Below are positions 23,413 through 32,304 of a DNA stretch of 64,000 nucleotides, piece by piece (the stretch's first letter is position 1; every line of letters starts with the position of its first letter). This DNA comes from Aquibium pacificus. GTDB taxonomy: Bacteria; Pseudomonadota; Alphaproteobacteria; Rhizobiales; Rhizobiaceae. The DNA is taken from positions 62,001 through 126,000 of the forward strand of contig NZ_JBDPGJ010000001.1 of assembly GCF_040839445.1 (NCBI RefSeq), read 5' to 3'. The notes beneath the pieces are model-generated. The model saw only the letters and a program-made list of their open reading frames with translations, had not been told where the DNA came from and searched no databases. The position numbers and the translations under genes are program-made.

Positions 23413-24168
23413 ATGGATACCAGCAAGGTGGCGATCGTTACCGGGGCCGGAACCGGGATCGGCAGGGCAGCGGCGACCGCGCTCGTCGAGAACGGGTGGA
23501 ACACCGTGTTCACCGGGCGCAGGCTGAATGTCCTGGAAGAGGCGGTGGCCGCCGCCGGGCAGGGCGGGGGCAGGGCACTCGCCATCGCATGCGACGTCTC
23601 AAAACCAGACCAGGTCGATGCCCTCTTCGACAGGGCTGCCGCCGAGTTCGGCCGCATCGACCTCCTGTTCAACAATGCGGGCATGGGCGCCAGGGGCATG
23701 CCGATCGACGAAATCCCCGTCGAGGTCTGGCTGGATGTCGTGAACGCCAACCTGACCGGTTCCTTCCTTTGCGCGCGGGCCGCTTTCCGGCACATGCGCA
23801 ATCAGACGCCGCGGGGCGGGCGCATCATCAACAACGGATCGATCTCGGCCCATGCGCCGCGGCCGGGATCCGTGCCCTACACCACGACCAAGCATGCGAT
23901 CACCGGGCTCACCAAGACGCTTGCGCTGGACGGGCGGCCTTTCGACATCGCATGCGGCCAGATCGACATCGGCAACGCGCTGACCGAAATGGCCGCGCCG
24001 ATGACCAAGGGCGTTCCTCAGGCCAACGGCGAGATCGCCGTGGAGGCGACCATGGACGTGCGCCACGTCGCCAATGCCGTGCTGCATATGGCCGGGCTGC
24101 CGCTGGACGCCAACGTGCTCTTCATGACGGTGATGGCCACGGCCATGCCGTTCGTCGGGCGCGGTTGA
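23413..24168 (+). CDS. SDR family NAD(P)-dependent oxidoreductase
   Basis: This 251-residue protein has the classical SDR pattern: TGAGTGIG at 10-17 (cofactor), NNAG near 90, a serine in NNGSIS and the YTTTK catalytic pair. The ATG was placed at MDTSK because GGAGG precedes it; the reading frame is open further upstream. C-terminal residues (MTVMATAMPFVGRG) are typical of a fungal/rhizobial SDR subgroup with unknown substrates. No co-directional metabolic partner indicates the substrate. Confidence 0.85.
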   Translation: MDTSKVAIVTGAGTGIGRAAATALVENGWNTVFTGRRLNVLEEAVAAAGQGGGRALAIACDVSKPDQVDALFDRAAAEFGRIDLLFNNAGMGARGMPIDEIPVEVWLDVVNANLTGSFLCARAAFRHMRNQTPRGGRIINNGSISAHAPRPGSVPYTTTKHAITGLTKTLALDGRPFDIACGQIDIGNALTEMAAPMTKGVPQANGEIAVEATMDVRHVANAVLHMAGLPLDANVLFMTVMATAMPFVGRG

Positions 24169-24335
24169 GAAAGAGCGGCTCTGTCCGGCCGTCCGGAAGG
24201 AACGATTTTCTTCGACAAAAGCAAAATCCTGCGTTCTTCTAGACGGGCACGCCGGCGTGAGGGAGCAGGAGGAACGCCGATGTGCCGGAAGCATCCCCTA
24301 GCCTGCGCTCGCCATCGGGCCGGAGATTGACTCGA

Positions 24336-26114
24336 ATGGAATCCCTCATCGCCGGATACGAGCCCTATTTCGCGCTCGCGCTGCTCGTAGGGCTGCTCGC
24401 CGCCTTCATCCTCGAGCGCTATCCGCCCGAAGTGACGGCCGCGGCGGGGGCCGCGGTGTTCCTGCTTTTCGGTCTCACCACGCCCCAGCAGGCGATGGCC
24501 GCCTTCTCGAACCCGGCGCCGATCACCATCGCCGCCATGTTCATCCTGTCGGGGGCGCTGGTGCGCACCGGCGTGCTCGAAAGCCTCGCGGACGCACTCA
24601 TCCAGCGGGCCACGCGCCGGCCGGCATTCGCGGTCATGGCTTTGCTGTCGGGCGCGGTGATGGCATCCGCCTTCATGAACAACACGCCGGTCGTGCTCAT
24701 CCTGATACCGATCGCGTTCCGGCTTGCGCGTTCGCTGGACATCGCCGCCACGCGTCTCCTCATTCCGATCTCCTACGCCGCGATCCTCGGCGGCACCTGC
24801 ACCCTCATCGGCACCTCGACCAACATCCTCGTCGACGGCGTCGCACGCGCATCGGGACTGGAAGCCTTCTCGATCTTCGAAATCACGCCGGTCGGAATCG
24901 TCGCCGCCCTCACCGGGACGCTGGTGATGGTCGTTCTCGGCCGTTTCCTGCTTCCCGACAGGCGTGGTGAGACCGACACGGCGCTCAACGCGGAAACGGA
25001 ATTCCTTTCCGAAGCGACGGTGCGCAGCGAGGGCCGCTACACGCAGCAGAAGATCGGACAATTGTCCGACTTCAAGCGCTCTGGCCTGCGCATCCTGGGG
25101 CTGAGAATCGGGACCGAGATCATCCGCGAGGGCATCGCGGACCGCGTCATGAAGAAGGGCGATTCGCTCATCCTTGTCGGCACGACCTCCGAAATCCTCA
25201 CGCTCAATGAGAAAGCCGGCTTGCGCATCGGCATGCGCCGCGGCCAGGAGCGCTCCGGCGAGACGGTGGCCGTGGAGGCGGTCGTCGCGCCGCACCGGTC
25301 CACCGCGGGCGAACGGATCGTCGACCTCTCGCTCGGCCGCCGCTACGGCGTGCGCGTGCTCGGCGCGCATCGCCACCGCCACATTCCCGGTACCGACCTA
25401 GAGAGCGTCAAGCTGCGGCCGGCCGACAAGCTGCTGCTGGAAGGTCCGCCCGACAATTTCGATGCACTCACGGAGGATGCCGACCTCATATCCGTGTCGC
25501 GACCGAGCGGCAGGCCTTATCGGCGCGGCAAGGCGCCGATCGCACTCTTCGCGCTCGCCGCCGTCGTAGTGCTCGCCGCCTTCAACGTCATGGACATCGG
25601 CATCCTGGCCATGCTCGCCGTCGCCGGCATCCTGGTGCTGCGCTGCATCGACAGCGATGAAGCCTGGAGCTCGATCGACGGGTCGATCCTCGTCCTGATC
25701 TTTTCCATGCTCATCATTGGGGCGGGACTCGAACGCTCCGGCGGCGTCAATCTCGTGGTGAACGCGCTCACGCCCCACCTCGTCACCCTGCCGCCGCTCG
25801 CCACGCTGGTCGCGATCTACGTCATCTCGTCGGTCCTGACCGAAGTCGTGACGAACAACGCGGTCGCCGTGCTGATCGCGCCGATCGCCATCGGGCTGGC
25901 CACCCAGATGGGCGTCGACCCGCGGCCCTTCTTGATCGCCGTCATGATCGGCGCGAGCGCCAGCTTCGCCACCCCGATCGGCTACCAGACCAACACGCTG
26001 GTCTACGGCGCCGGCAATTACCGATTCTCGGACTTCCTGAAGATCGGCATCCCGATGAACGTCGCCATCGGCGTCGCCACCTGCACCGCGATCTACTTCT
26101 TCTACGACTTCTGA
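24336..26114 (+). CDS. SLC13-type permease with two TrkA-C domains
   Basis: This 592-residue inner-membrane protein has two halves of hydrophobic helices (about 5-215 and 405-590) flanking a soluble insert with two TrkA_C/RCK-C-like repeats (about 235-310 and 320-385). Conserved re-entrant motifs MNNTPVVLIL and ILGGTCTLIGTSTNILVDG lie in the first half, and TEVVTNNAVAVLIAPIA and ATPIGYQTNTLV in the second. These identify the DASS/SLC13 (citrate-transporter) superfamily; the substrate could be sulfate, a dicarboxylate or another anion. The ATG at 24336 has GGAG upstream. Its 3' end overlaps the convergent aminotransferase by 13 bp. Confidence 0.88.
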   Translation: MESLIAGYEPYFALALLVGLLAAFILERYPPEVTAAAGAAVFLLFGLTTPQQAMAAFSNPAPITIAAMFILSGALVRTGVLESLADALIQRATRRPAFAVMALLSGAVMASAFMNNTPVVLILIPIAFRLARSLDIAATRLLIPISYAAILGGTCTLIGTSTNILVDGVARASGLEAFSIFEITPVGIVAALTGTLVMVVLGRFLLPDRRGETDTALNAETEFLSEATVRSEGRYTQQKIGQLSDFKRSGLRILGLRIGTEIIREGIADRVMKKGDSLILVGTTSEILTLNEKAGLRIGMRRGQERSGETVAVEAVVAPHRSTAGERIVDLSLGRRYGVRVLGAHRHRHIPGTDLESVKLRPADKLLLEGPPDNFDALTEDADLISVSRPSGRPYRRGKAPIALFALAAVVVLAAFNVMDIGILAMLAVAGILVLRCIDSDEAWSSIDGSILVLIFSMLIIGAGLERSGGVNLVVNALTPHLVTLPPLATLVAIYVISSVLTEVVTNNAVAVLIAPIAIGLATQMGVDPRPFLIAVMIGASASFATPIGYQTNTLVYGAGNYRFSDFLKIGIPMNVAIGVATCTAIYFFYDF

Positions 26115-27289
26115 GCCGGGTTCGAGCGGAGGAAATCGTCCATCCGGTCGATCGCCCTGAGAATGCTCTCCTCGGAATTGGCGTAGGAGAGCCGCAGGTA
26201 GCCTTCGCCCAGGATGCCGAAATCGGGGCCGCCGATCAGCGCAACGCCCTTGTCCTCTAGAAGCGCGGAGGCGAGCGGCTTGGCCTTCCAGCCGGTACCC
26301 TTGATGTTCGGAAACGCGTAGAACGCGCCCTTGGGCGTGATGCAGGAAACGCCCGGCAGGCTGTTCAGGCCCTCCACCACAATCTTCCTGCGCCGGTCGA
26401 AGGCGCGCATCATCTTTTCGACCTCGTCCTGTGGACCGTCGATGGCGGCGATGCCGGCATATTGCGACGGCGCGTTGACGCAGGACCAGCAGTTCACCGC
26501 GAGCTTGCGGATCTTGTCGTAGAGCCGGTCCGGCCAGATCGACCAGCCCATGCGCCAGCCGGTCATCGCCCAGGTCTTGGACCAGCCGTTCAATAGGATC
26601 AGCCGGTCGCGGATCTCCGGATAGTTCAAGAGCGAATGATGCGTCTCGCCGTCATAGGTCATGACGTCGTAGATCTCGTCGGAGAGAACCGCCACGTGCG
26701 GGTGCTTCTCCAGTCCGGCCACCAGCTTGTCGATCTCCGATTTCGGCGTGACGCCGCCGGTCGGGTTGGCAGGAGAGTTGACGATCAGGAGCCGCGTCCT
26801 GGGCGTGATCAGCGCCAGCGTCTCCTCGGCCGAGAAGGCAAAGCCGTTCTCCTCGCGGATCGGCACGGGAACCGGCGTCGCGCCGGTGAACTCGATCATC
26901 GAGCGGTAGATCGGAAAGCCTGGGTCGGGATAGAGAATCTCGGCGCCCGGCTCGCCGAACAGGACGATCGTGGCGTACATGGTCGGCTTGCCGCCCGGCA
27001 GGATGACGACGTTCTCCGGCGAGACCTCGATGCCCGTAGTCGTCAAAGTGCGCCGCACCACCGCCTCGCGCGTCGCCAGCAGCCCCGTGGCGGGCGTATA
27101 GCCGTGATGGCCGTCGCGCAGGGCCTTGATCGCCGCCTCGACGATGTGCTCCGGCGTGCGGAAGTCGGGCTGGCCGATGCCGAGGTTGATGATGTCCTTG
27201 CCCTGTGCGGCGAGCAGCGTCGCGCGCGCCAGCACGGCAAACGCGTTTTCCTCGCCGATGCGGTCGAAGGCGGCGACGGTGTGGAGCAT
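26102..27289 (-). CDS. class I/II PLP-dependent aminotransferase
   Basis: This 395-residue protein of the aspartate-aminotransferase fold has NLGIGQPDF near 35, a substrate/cofactor loop GGKPTMY, the NSPANPTGG motif, SDEIYDVMTYDG and the PLP-lysine region SKTWAMTGWRMGW. It probably acts on an amino acid such as alanine, aspartate or an aromatic. Its start codon lies two bases after the vapC stop, so translation may be coupled to the toxin gene. The longer open frame upstream inside vapC was rejected because the family begins near MLHTVAAFDRIG. Confidence 0.88.
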   Translation of the reverse strand: MLHTVAAFDRIGEENAFAVLARATLLAAQGKDIINLGIGQPDFRTPEHIVEAAIKALRDGHHGYTPATGLLATREAVVRRTLTTTGIEVSPENVVILPGGKPTMYATIVLFGEPGAEILYPDPGFPIYRSMIEFTGATPVPVPIREENGFAFSAEETLALITPRTRLLIVNSPANPTGGVTPKSEIDKLVAGLEKHPHVAVLSDEIYDVMTYDGETHHSLLNYPEIRDRLILLNGWSKTWAMTGWRMGWSIWPDRLYDKIRKLAVNCWSCVNAPSQYAGIAAIDGPQDEVEKMMRAFDRRRKIVVEGLNSLPGVSCITPKGAFYAFPNIKGTGWKAKPLASALLEDKGVALIGGPDFGILGEGYLRLSYANSEESILRAIDRMDDFLRSNPAQKS

Positions 27290-27291
27290 GA

Positions 27292-27696
27292 TCAGGTTTC
27301 CAGTGGGAGGGCGCGTGTGATGTCGGTATGGACGAAATCGTCGCCTACGAACAGGAGCGGCAGGTCGCGTTGCTTCGCGACGGCATAGGCGAGACAGTCG
27401 CCGAAGTTTAGTTGGGCGGGGTGGCCCGAACCTTTTCCATAGAACCGGGCCGCGGCCACCGCAGCCTCGATCACGCCCTCGGTAAGATCGGCGTTGCCGT
27501 AGGCGGGAATGCTCGTGAACTTGCGGAACCATTCGAAAAAGTCATTGCCGGGCCGCCGAAGGAGCGCAGCTTCGACCTGGCAACTTGCAGGAATGAAAAT
27601 GCGCGTCGCCCGCGCGAGAGCCTGCGCACAAGATCCGGCGGCTTCTTCGTTGCGGTAGATCGCCACGAAGGCGGACGTGTCTGCCACGAGTTCCAT
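27292..27696 (-). CDS. vapC: VapC-type PIN-domain toxin
   Basis: This 134-residue PIN-domain ribonuclease has the expected acidic residues: Asp6 (VADTSAF), Glu43 (CQVEAALL), Asp100 (NFGDCLAYA) and Asp119/Asp120 near GDDF. The gene lies three bases downstream of the antitoxin and two bases upstream of the aminotransferase start. VapC toxins cut tRNA or rRNA sites; the specific target cannot be inferred. Confidence 0.9.
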   Translation of the reverse strand: MELVADTSAFVAIYRNEEAAGSCAQALARATRIFIPASCQVEAALLRRPGNDFFEWFRKFTSIPAYGNADLTEGVIEAAVAAARFYGKGSGHPAQLNFGDCLAYAVAKQRDLPLLFVGDDFVHTDITRALPLET

Positions 27697-27699
27697 CGG

Positions 27700-27966
27700 C
27701 TACTTCAGATCGTCGCCGAAGATGGAATCCATTTCCTCTTCGAGGTCGGCCCATGTCGTTCCATCATCGGGCGGCGGATAACGCTTTCTGAGATCGGCCA
27801 TGAAAGCCAGTCGGCGCTGCACTTCCTCCTCGGAAACTCTGGTGGGATGCTGCATGGCCTCCCTCTCCGCCAGCCGCCGTATCACCGCGCTCGGACCTTC
27901 GCCCGTGCGGCGGCCGATCCTGCGGATCAGTTCTTCCGTTTCCTTGTTGCGGATGGTGATGGCCAC
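27700..27966 (-). CDS. vapB: VapB-type antitoxin
   Basis: This 88-residue protein starts with a short DNA-binding segment (MAITIRNKETEELIRRIG) of the rhizobial VapB/PSK type. An acidic tail (DLEEEMDSIFGDDLK) follows that should bind the toxin. It is the first gene of a vapB-vapC-aminotransferase run. A perfect 11-bp inverted repeat lies about 50 bp upstream of its start. Confidence 0.85.
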   Translation of the reverse strand: MAITIRNKETEELIRRIGRRTGEGPSAVIRRLAEREAMQHPTRVSEEEVQRRLAFMADLRKRYPPPDDGTTWADLEEEMDSIFGDDLK

Positions 27967-28017
27967 CGGCTCCGGTCCTCTGGCTCAGCAGGCTTGCGCG
28001 ATCTGGCTGCACGCGAC

Positions 28018-28045
28018 GCGGAAGCATATGCTGCTATGCTTCCGC
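28018..28045. promoter_or_regulatory. perfect 11-bp inverted repeat between vapB and a GNAT gene
   Basis: GCGGAAGCATA - TGCTGC - TATGCTTCCGC: perfect arms with a 6-base spacer between divergent vapB (start 27966) and the GNAT gene (start 28064). It could be a VapBC operator or a hairpin in the GNAT 5' leader. Divergent flanking genes argue against a terminator. Confidence 0.5.
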
Positions 28046-28063
28046 CTTCAAGGAGCAAGCGCG

Positions 28064-28747
28064 ATGACGGACCTTTCGGGATGGACGCCGCGACCGCGGC
28101 CGGCCCGCGCGGCGATGGATGGACGCTATGCGCGCCTCGAGCCGCTTTCGGCGGCCCTGCATGGCGACGGCCTGTTCAGGGCGGCCACCGAGGGCGACGC
28201 AGACGATCGCTTCCGCTGGCTGTCCGAGATCACGCCGGCCGACCGGGATAGCTTCCAGGCCTGGCTCGAAAAGGCCGAGGCGAGCGAGGATCCGCTGTTC
28301 TTCACCGTGATCGACAAGGCGAGCGGCGAACCCGTGGGGCGCCAGACGCTGATGCGCATCGATCCGACCCATGGCGTGATCGAGATCGGCAACATCCACT
28401 GGGGTCCGCGCATGCAACGGTCCCGGCTGGCGACCGAGGCGTTCGTCCTCTTCGCGCGTCACGTCTTCGACGACCTCGGCTACCGCCGCTACGAGTGGAA
28501 GTGCAACGACCGCAACGAGCCCTCCAAGCGCGCCGCCGTCAGGTTCGGCTTCACGTTCGAAGGGGTCTTCCGGCAGCACATGATCGTGAAGGGGGAGAAC
28601 CGCGACACCGCCTGGTTCTCGATCATCGACGCTGAATGGCCGGCGCTCGGGGCCGCCTACGAAACTTGGCTCGATCCGAAGAACTTCGACGCCGCGGGAA
28701 ACCAGAAGCGGCGGCTTGAGGACATCAGGGCAGGCGCACCGGAATAG
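28064..28747 (+). CDS. GNAT family N-acetyltransferase (RimJ/RimL-like)
   Basis: This 227-residue protein resembles ribosomal-protein acetyltransferase-type GNATs: a conserved substrate-side segment EIGNIHWGPRMQRSRLATEA, then YEWKCNDRNEPSKRAAVRFGFTFEG and an R-x-H-M-I-V-K-G-x-N-R-D end. The donor is acetyl-CoA; the acceptor is unknown. The ATG is chosen for its AAGGAG site; the frame is open far upstream through non-coding sequence. Divergent from vapBC. Confidence 0.85.
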   Translation: MTDLSGWTPRPRPARAAMDGRYARLEPLSAALHGDGLFRAATEGDADDRFRWLSEITPADRDSFQAWLEKAEASEDPLFFTVIDKASGEPVGRQTLMRIDPTHGVIEIGNIHWGPRMQRSRLATEAFVLFARHVFDDLGYRRYEWKCNDRNEPSKRAAVRFGFTFEGVFRQHMIVKGENRDTAWFSIIDAEWPALGAAYETWLDPKNFDAAGNQKRRLEDIRAGAPE

Positions 28748-28798
28748 TATAACGCGGCGCCGCTGATGTAAGACCGGCCCGACGAAAGGGCAGGACCC

Positions 28799-29752
28799 AT
28801 GGCGCACGGCCACGATCACCACGGCCACAACCATCATGGCCACGACCATTCCCACGCGCATGGCGCGGCCGGGACGAACAAGACGCGCATGCTGATCGCG
28901 GCGGTCCTGACCGGCGGCTTCATGGTCGCCGAGGCTGTGGGCGGCATCCTTACCGGATCTCTGGCGTTGCTGGCGGATGCCGGCCACATGCTCACCGATT
29001 CGGTGTCGCTCGCCTTCGCATGGTACGCCTTCCACCTCGCCGAACGCAGCGCCACCAGCCGCCTCACCTACGGCTACGACCGCCTGAAGACGCTTGTCGC
29101 GTACACGAACGGGCTGACGATCTTCGCCATCGCCGCCTGGATCGTCTGGGAGGCCTGGGATCGCTTCAGCGATCCGAGCCCGGTGCTGGGCGGGCCGATG
29201 CTGGTGATCGCGCTTCTGGGGCTGGGAATCAACGTCGGCGCGTTCCTCGTGCTCCACGGCGGCAGCCGGGAGGATCTCAACATGCGCGGCGCGCTGCTGC
29301 ACGTAATCGGCGACCTGCTCGGGTCGGTCGCCGCGCTCGTGGCCGCTGGCGTCATCCTCGCCACCGGCTGGTATCCGATCGACCCGATCCTGTCTGTGCT
29401 GGTCGCTTTCCTGCTCTTCCGCAGCGCCTGGGGGCTGGTCCGCGACGCCGGCCATGTGCTGCTGGAAGGCACGCCGCCAAGCATGGACCGCGACCGCATC
29501 GCCCGCGACATCGAGGCGAACGTCGCGGGCGTGCGCGAAGTCCACCACATGCACGTCTGGTCGCTCGACGGGACGCGCAACATGGCGACGCTGCACGCCT
29601 GCCTCGTGGAAGAGACCGACAGCCATGCCGCCATCGGCGCCATCAAGTCCCGCCTGTCGGAACATCACGGGATCGGCCATGCCACGGTCGAGCCCGAATT
29701 CGGCCGCTGCGCGGATCATGGCGCGAAGAACACGAAAGGACATGGTTCGTAG
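28799..29752 (+). CDS. cation diffusion facilitator (zinc-type exporter)
   Basis: This 317-residue CDF protein starts with a histidine-rich tail (about nine His in residues 3-21). Six membrane segments follow, and the metal site is visible as HMLTD (His63, Asp67) and HVIGD (His168, Asp172), which fits Zn2+ selectivity as in ZitB/CzcD. The cytosolic domain ends with HHMHVWSLDG and HACLVEE motifs. It exports Zn2+ (perhaps Co2+/Cd2+) by proton antiport. It lies 51 bp after the GNAT gene. Confidence 0.93.
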   Translation: MAHGHDHHGHNHHGHDHSHAHGAAGTNKTRMLIAAVLTGGFMVAEAVGGILTGSLALLADAGHMLTDSVSLAFAWYAFHLAERSATSRLTYGYDRLKTLVAYTNGLTIFAIAAWIVWEAWDRFSDPSPVLGGPMLVIALLGLGINVGAFLVLHGGSREDLNMRGALLHVIGDLLGSVAALVAAGVILATGWYPIDPILSVLVAFLLFRSAWGLVRDAGHVLLEGTPPSMDRDRIARDIEANVAGVREVHHMHVWSLDGTRNMATLHACLVEETDSHAAIGAIKSRLSEHHGIGHATVEPEFGRCADHGAKNTKGHGS

Positions 29753-29845
29753 CGGGTTGGGCTTTGCGTTCCGGGCTGCGGGGATTTACGAACATCGCCA
29801 CAGTCCGGATAAACGGACGATGTGAGCATCACGGGGAGGGAAATC

Positions 29846-30604
29846 ATGGCCGGAAGGCTGAAGGGCAAGATCGCGGTCGTCACGGCCGCGGGGCAGGGGA
29901 TTGGGCGGGCGATCGCGGAAGCCTTCGTGGCGGAGGGCGCGACAGTTCACTCGTCGGATCTCGACCGCGACAAACTCGCCGATCTGAAGCGCGCCAAGAA
30001 GGCGAAGCTCGATGTGCGATCCACCAGGGCGGTGGAGGCCTACGCGGAAAAAATCGGCGGCATCGACATTCTCGTCAACGTGGCGGGCTTCGTCCATCAC
30101 GGCACGGTGCTCGACTGCGAGGAGAAGGACTGGGATTTTTCCTTCGACCTCAACGTCAAATCCATGCACCGCATGATCCGCGCCTTCCTTCCCGGCATGC
30201 TGGCGCGGGCGAAGGAACAGGGCAGTTCCGGCTCGATCATCAACATGTCCTCGGGCGCCTCCTCGATCAAGGGCGCGCCGAACCGCTACGTCTACGGCGC
30301 CACCAAGGCGGCCGTCATCGGGCTCACCAAGTCCGTTGCCGCCGACTTTGTTAGCCAGGGCATCCGCTGCAACGCGATCTGCCCCGGCACCGTACATTCG
30401 CCGTCCTGGGAGACGCGCGTCGAGGACCTGGGCAAGACCGTGGGCGGCAAGGACAAGGCGATGGAGATCTTCGTCTCGCGCCAGCCAATGGGCCGGGTCG
30501 GGAAGGCGTCCGAGATCGCGGCCCTGGCGCTCTATCTCGCTTCCGACGAATCGGCCTTCACCACCGGAACCGCGATCCCAATCGACGGCGGCTGGACGCT
30601 TTGA
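29846..30604 (+). CDS. SDR family oxidoreductase
   Basis: This 252-residue SDR has the cofactor motif TAAGQGIG (13-20), NVAG, a serine in INMSSGASS and the YGATK catalytic pair. The last stretch, GTAIPIDGGWTL, is typical of the family. The sequence is close to the BDH2 / 2-keto-3-deoxy-L-fuconate dehydrogenase-like group (IDILVNVAGFVHHGTVL), so a sugar-acid substrate is plausible. The ATG has GGGGAGGG upstream; a 24-base longer form lacks it. It begins a tight run with a tiny membrane protein and the DenD-like gene, which supports sugar-acid metabolism. Confidence 0.85.
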   Translation: MAGRLKGKIAVVTAAGQGIGRAIAEAFVAEGATVHSSDLDRDKLADLKRAKKAKLDVRSTRAVEAYAEKIGGIDILVNVAGFVHHGTVLDCEEKDWDFSFDLNVKSMHRMIRAFLPGMLARAKEQGSSGSIINMSSGASSIKGAPNRYVYGATKAAVIGLTKSVAADFVSQGIRCNAICPGTVHSPSWETRVEDLGKTVGGKDKAMEIFVSRQPMGRVGKASEIAALALYLASDESAFTTGTAIPIDGGWTL

Positions 30605-30804
30605 TGGATCCGAAGACGCGCAACGCGGCGATCGCCGCGGCGATCATCCTCGGCGGCTTCGGGCTCGTCGCCTTCTTCATGCCGACGATCATGCTTGCGG
30701 TCGGTGAAACCTCGCCGGTCGCCGCGGGTCTCGTCGCCATTCTGTTCGTCGCAGCCTTCTTCGGCGTGTTCTGGCTGCGCGGGCGCAGCAAACGGGAGGA
30801 CTGA
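30604..30804 (+). CDS. small two-helix membrane protein
   Basis: This 66-residue product has two hydrophobic segments (about 8-28 and 38-56) and a basic end (RGRSKRED). Its ATG overlaps the preceding SDR stop by one base (TGATG) and the DenD-like gene starts three bases after its own stop, so it is genuinely inside the operon. Function unknown. Confidence 0.6.
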   Translation: MDPKTRNAAIAAAIILGGFGLVAFFMPTIMLAVGETSPVAAGLVAILFVAAFFGVFWLRGRSKRED

Positions 30805-30807
30805 ACC

Positions 30808-31770
30808 ATGCGCATCCTGATCACCGGCGCAGCCGGCATGATCGGCCGCAAGCTGACCGAGCGGCTCGTTGCCGACGGCGGACTGAACGGTCGGCGGATC
30901 GCGGAACTCCTGCTGCACGACATCGTCGAGCCGCAGGCGCCCGATCTCCCGGGAGCGAAGGTCACGACGATGACCGGCGACCTCGCCGATGACGGCGCGG
31001 CGGGGCGGCTGGTCGCTTTCCGGCCCGACGCGGTCTTCCATCTCGCCGGCATCGTCTCGGGAGAGGCCGAAGCCGATTTCGAGAAGGGCTATCGGGTCAA
31101 TCTCGACGGCACGCGCGCGCTCTTCGAGGCGATCCGCCATGCCGGCATCAGCCCGCGCGTGGTCTTCACCTCCTCCATCGCCGTCTTCGGCGCGCCGTTC
31201 CCCGACGTCATTCCGGACGACTTCCACCCGACGCCGCTCACCTCCTACGGAACGCAGAAGCTGATGTCGGAGGCGCTGCTCGCCGACTACACCCGCCGCG
31301 GCTTCTTCGATGGCGTCGGCATCCGCCTGCCCACCATCTGCGTGCGTCCCGGCAAGCCCAACAAGGCCGCTTCCAGCTTCTTTTCCGGCATCATTCGCGA
31401 GCCCCTCGCGGGCCAGCCGGCGATCCTGCCCGTGCCGCGTTCGGTGCTGCACACCCATGCGAGCCCGCGCGCGGCGGTCGGCTTCCTCGTCCACGCCGCA
31501 GGCCTCGACGGCGAGGCGATCGGTCCGCGCCGCAACCTCACCATGCCCGGCGTCGCCGTCACCGTCGGCGAGCAGATCGAGTCGCTCGCCCGCATCGCCG
31601 GGCCGGACACCGTCAAGCTCATCCGCGAGGAGCCGGACGCGACCATCTGGGCGATCGTGAAGAACTGGCCGACGCGCTTTTCCGCGGATCGTGCCCGGGC
31701 GCTGGGTTTCGTGGCGGAACAGAGTTTTGACGAGATCGTCCGCGCGCATATCGAGGACGAACTCGGGTAG
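30808..31770 (+). CDS. denD: D-erythronate dehydrogenase-like NAD-dependent epimerase/dehydratase
   Basis: This 320-residue extended SDR has the Rossmann motif GAAGMIGRK (7-15), FTSSIAVFG, the YGTQK catalytic pair and the GIRLPTICVRPGKPNKAASSF-type block characteristic of DenD. DenD oxidises D-erythronate to 2-oxo-tetronate. No OtnK/OtnC kinase or aldolase genes lie next to it, so the pathway is incomplete here and the assignment rests on sequence. It is the last gene of the SDR operon. Confidence 0.82.
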   Translation: MRILITGAAGMIGRKLTERLVADGGLNGRRIAELLLHDIVEPQAPDLPGAKVTTMTGDLADDGAAGRLVAFRPDAVFHLAGIVSGEAEADFEKGYRVNLDGTRALFEAIRHAGISPRVVFTSSIAVFGAPFPDVIPDDFHPTPLTSYGTQKLMSEALLADYTRRGFFDGVGIRLPTICVRPGKPNKAASSFFSGIIREPLAGQPAILPVPRSVLHTHASPRAAVGFLVHAAGLDGEAIGPRRNLTMPGVAVTVGEQIESLARIAGPDTVKLIREEPDATIWAIVKNWPTRFSADRARALGFVAEQSFDEIVRAHIEDELG

Positions 31771-31785
31771 GGCGCGCGGATCGAT

Positions 31786-32304
31786 CTACTCGTCGAGCGA
31801 CGACTTCATGGTGTCGGCGAACCGTGACGCCGAGCCCTTCGCCGCCGCCAACAGCTCTTCGAAATCGTCGGGCGGATTGCCGTTGTCGAGCATGTTCCTG
31901 AATGTTGCGTAGGCGTCATTCCTGCTGCCGTATGCGCGTAGGGTGCGGTCGTCGTTCACCCATGCGACCACGATGATCCTGCTCGCGCTGTCGAACCGGA
32001 AGAAGAGCCGGTACTGCTGGAAAAACTTGGCCCTGAACCAGTGCTTCCGCGCGCCGCCGAGCGTGTCGCCCTGCCGGAACTGCGCGGCTGCAGGATCGGC
32101 GGGAATGTCGCTGGTGACGAGCCGGGTTATGGCGGCCAGTCGCTTCGTACAGTTCCTGCTCCGGTAGTTGGCAGGGTCCCGCGCCCTGTATGCCTCGACC
32201 TCCTCGATCAAGACCTGAAGTTGCCCCATGAACAAGGGATGCGCATAGACCGACCAGCCGTTTACGATGAGCGGCGGCCCGCGCGGTGGTGCAGGCTTCT
32301 TCAA
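31786..32304 (-). CDS. yhaV: YhaV-type toxin
   Basis: This 172-residue protein matches YhaV, a RelE-superfamily ribosome-dependent ribonuclease: NGWSVYAHPLF, then LGGARKHWFRAKFFQQYRLFFRFD, VVAWVNDDRTLRAYGSRNDAY and an acidic C-terminus. It follows its antitoxin gene with a 4-bp overlap. Convergent with the DenD-like gene 16 bp away. Confidence 0.9.
   Translation of the reverse strand: MKKPAPPRGPPLIVNGWSVYAHPLFMGQLQVLIEEVEAYRARDPANYRSRNCTKRLAAITRLVTSDIPADPAAAQFRQGDTLGGARKHWFRAKFFQQYRLFFRFDSASRIIVVAWVNDDRTLRAYGSRNDAYATFRNMLDNGNPPDDFEELLAAAKGSASRFADTMKSSLDE

Noticed and set aside
28799..28862. CAC/CAT-rich repeat at the start of the CDF gene as a short tandem repeat element
   Set aside because: It simply encodes the family's histidine-rich metal-binding tail.
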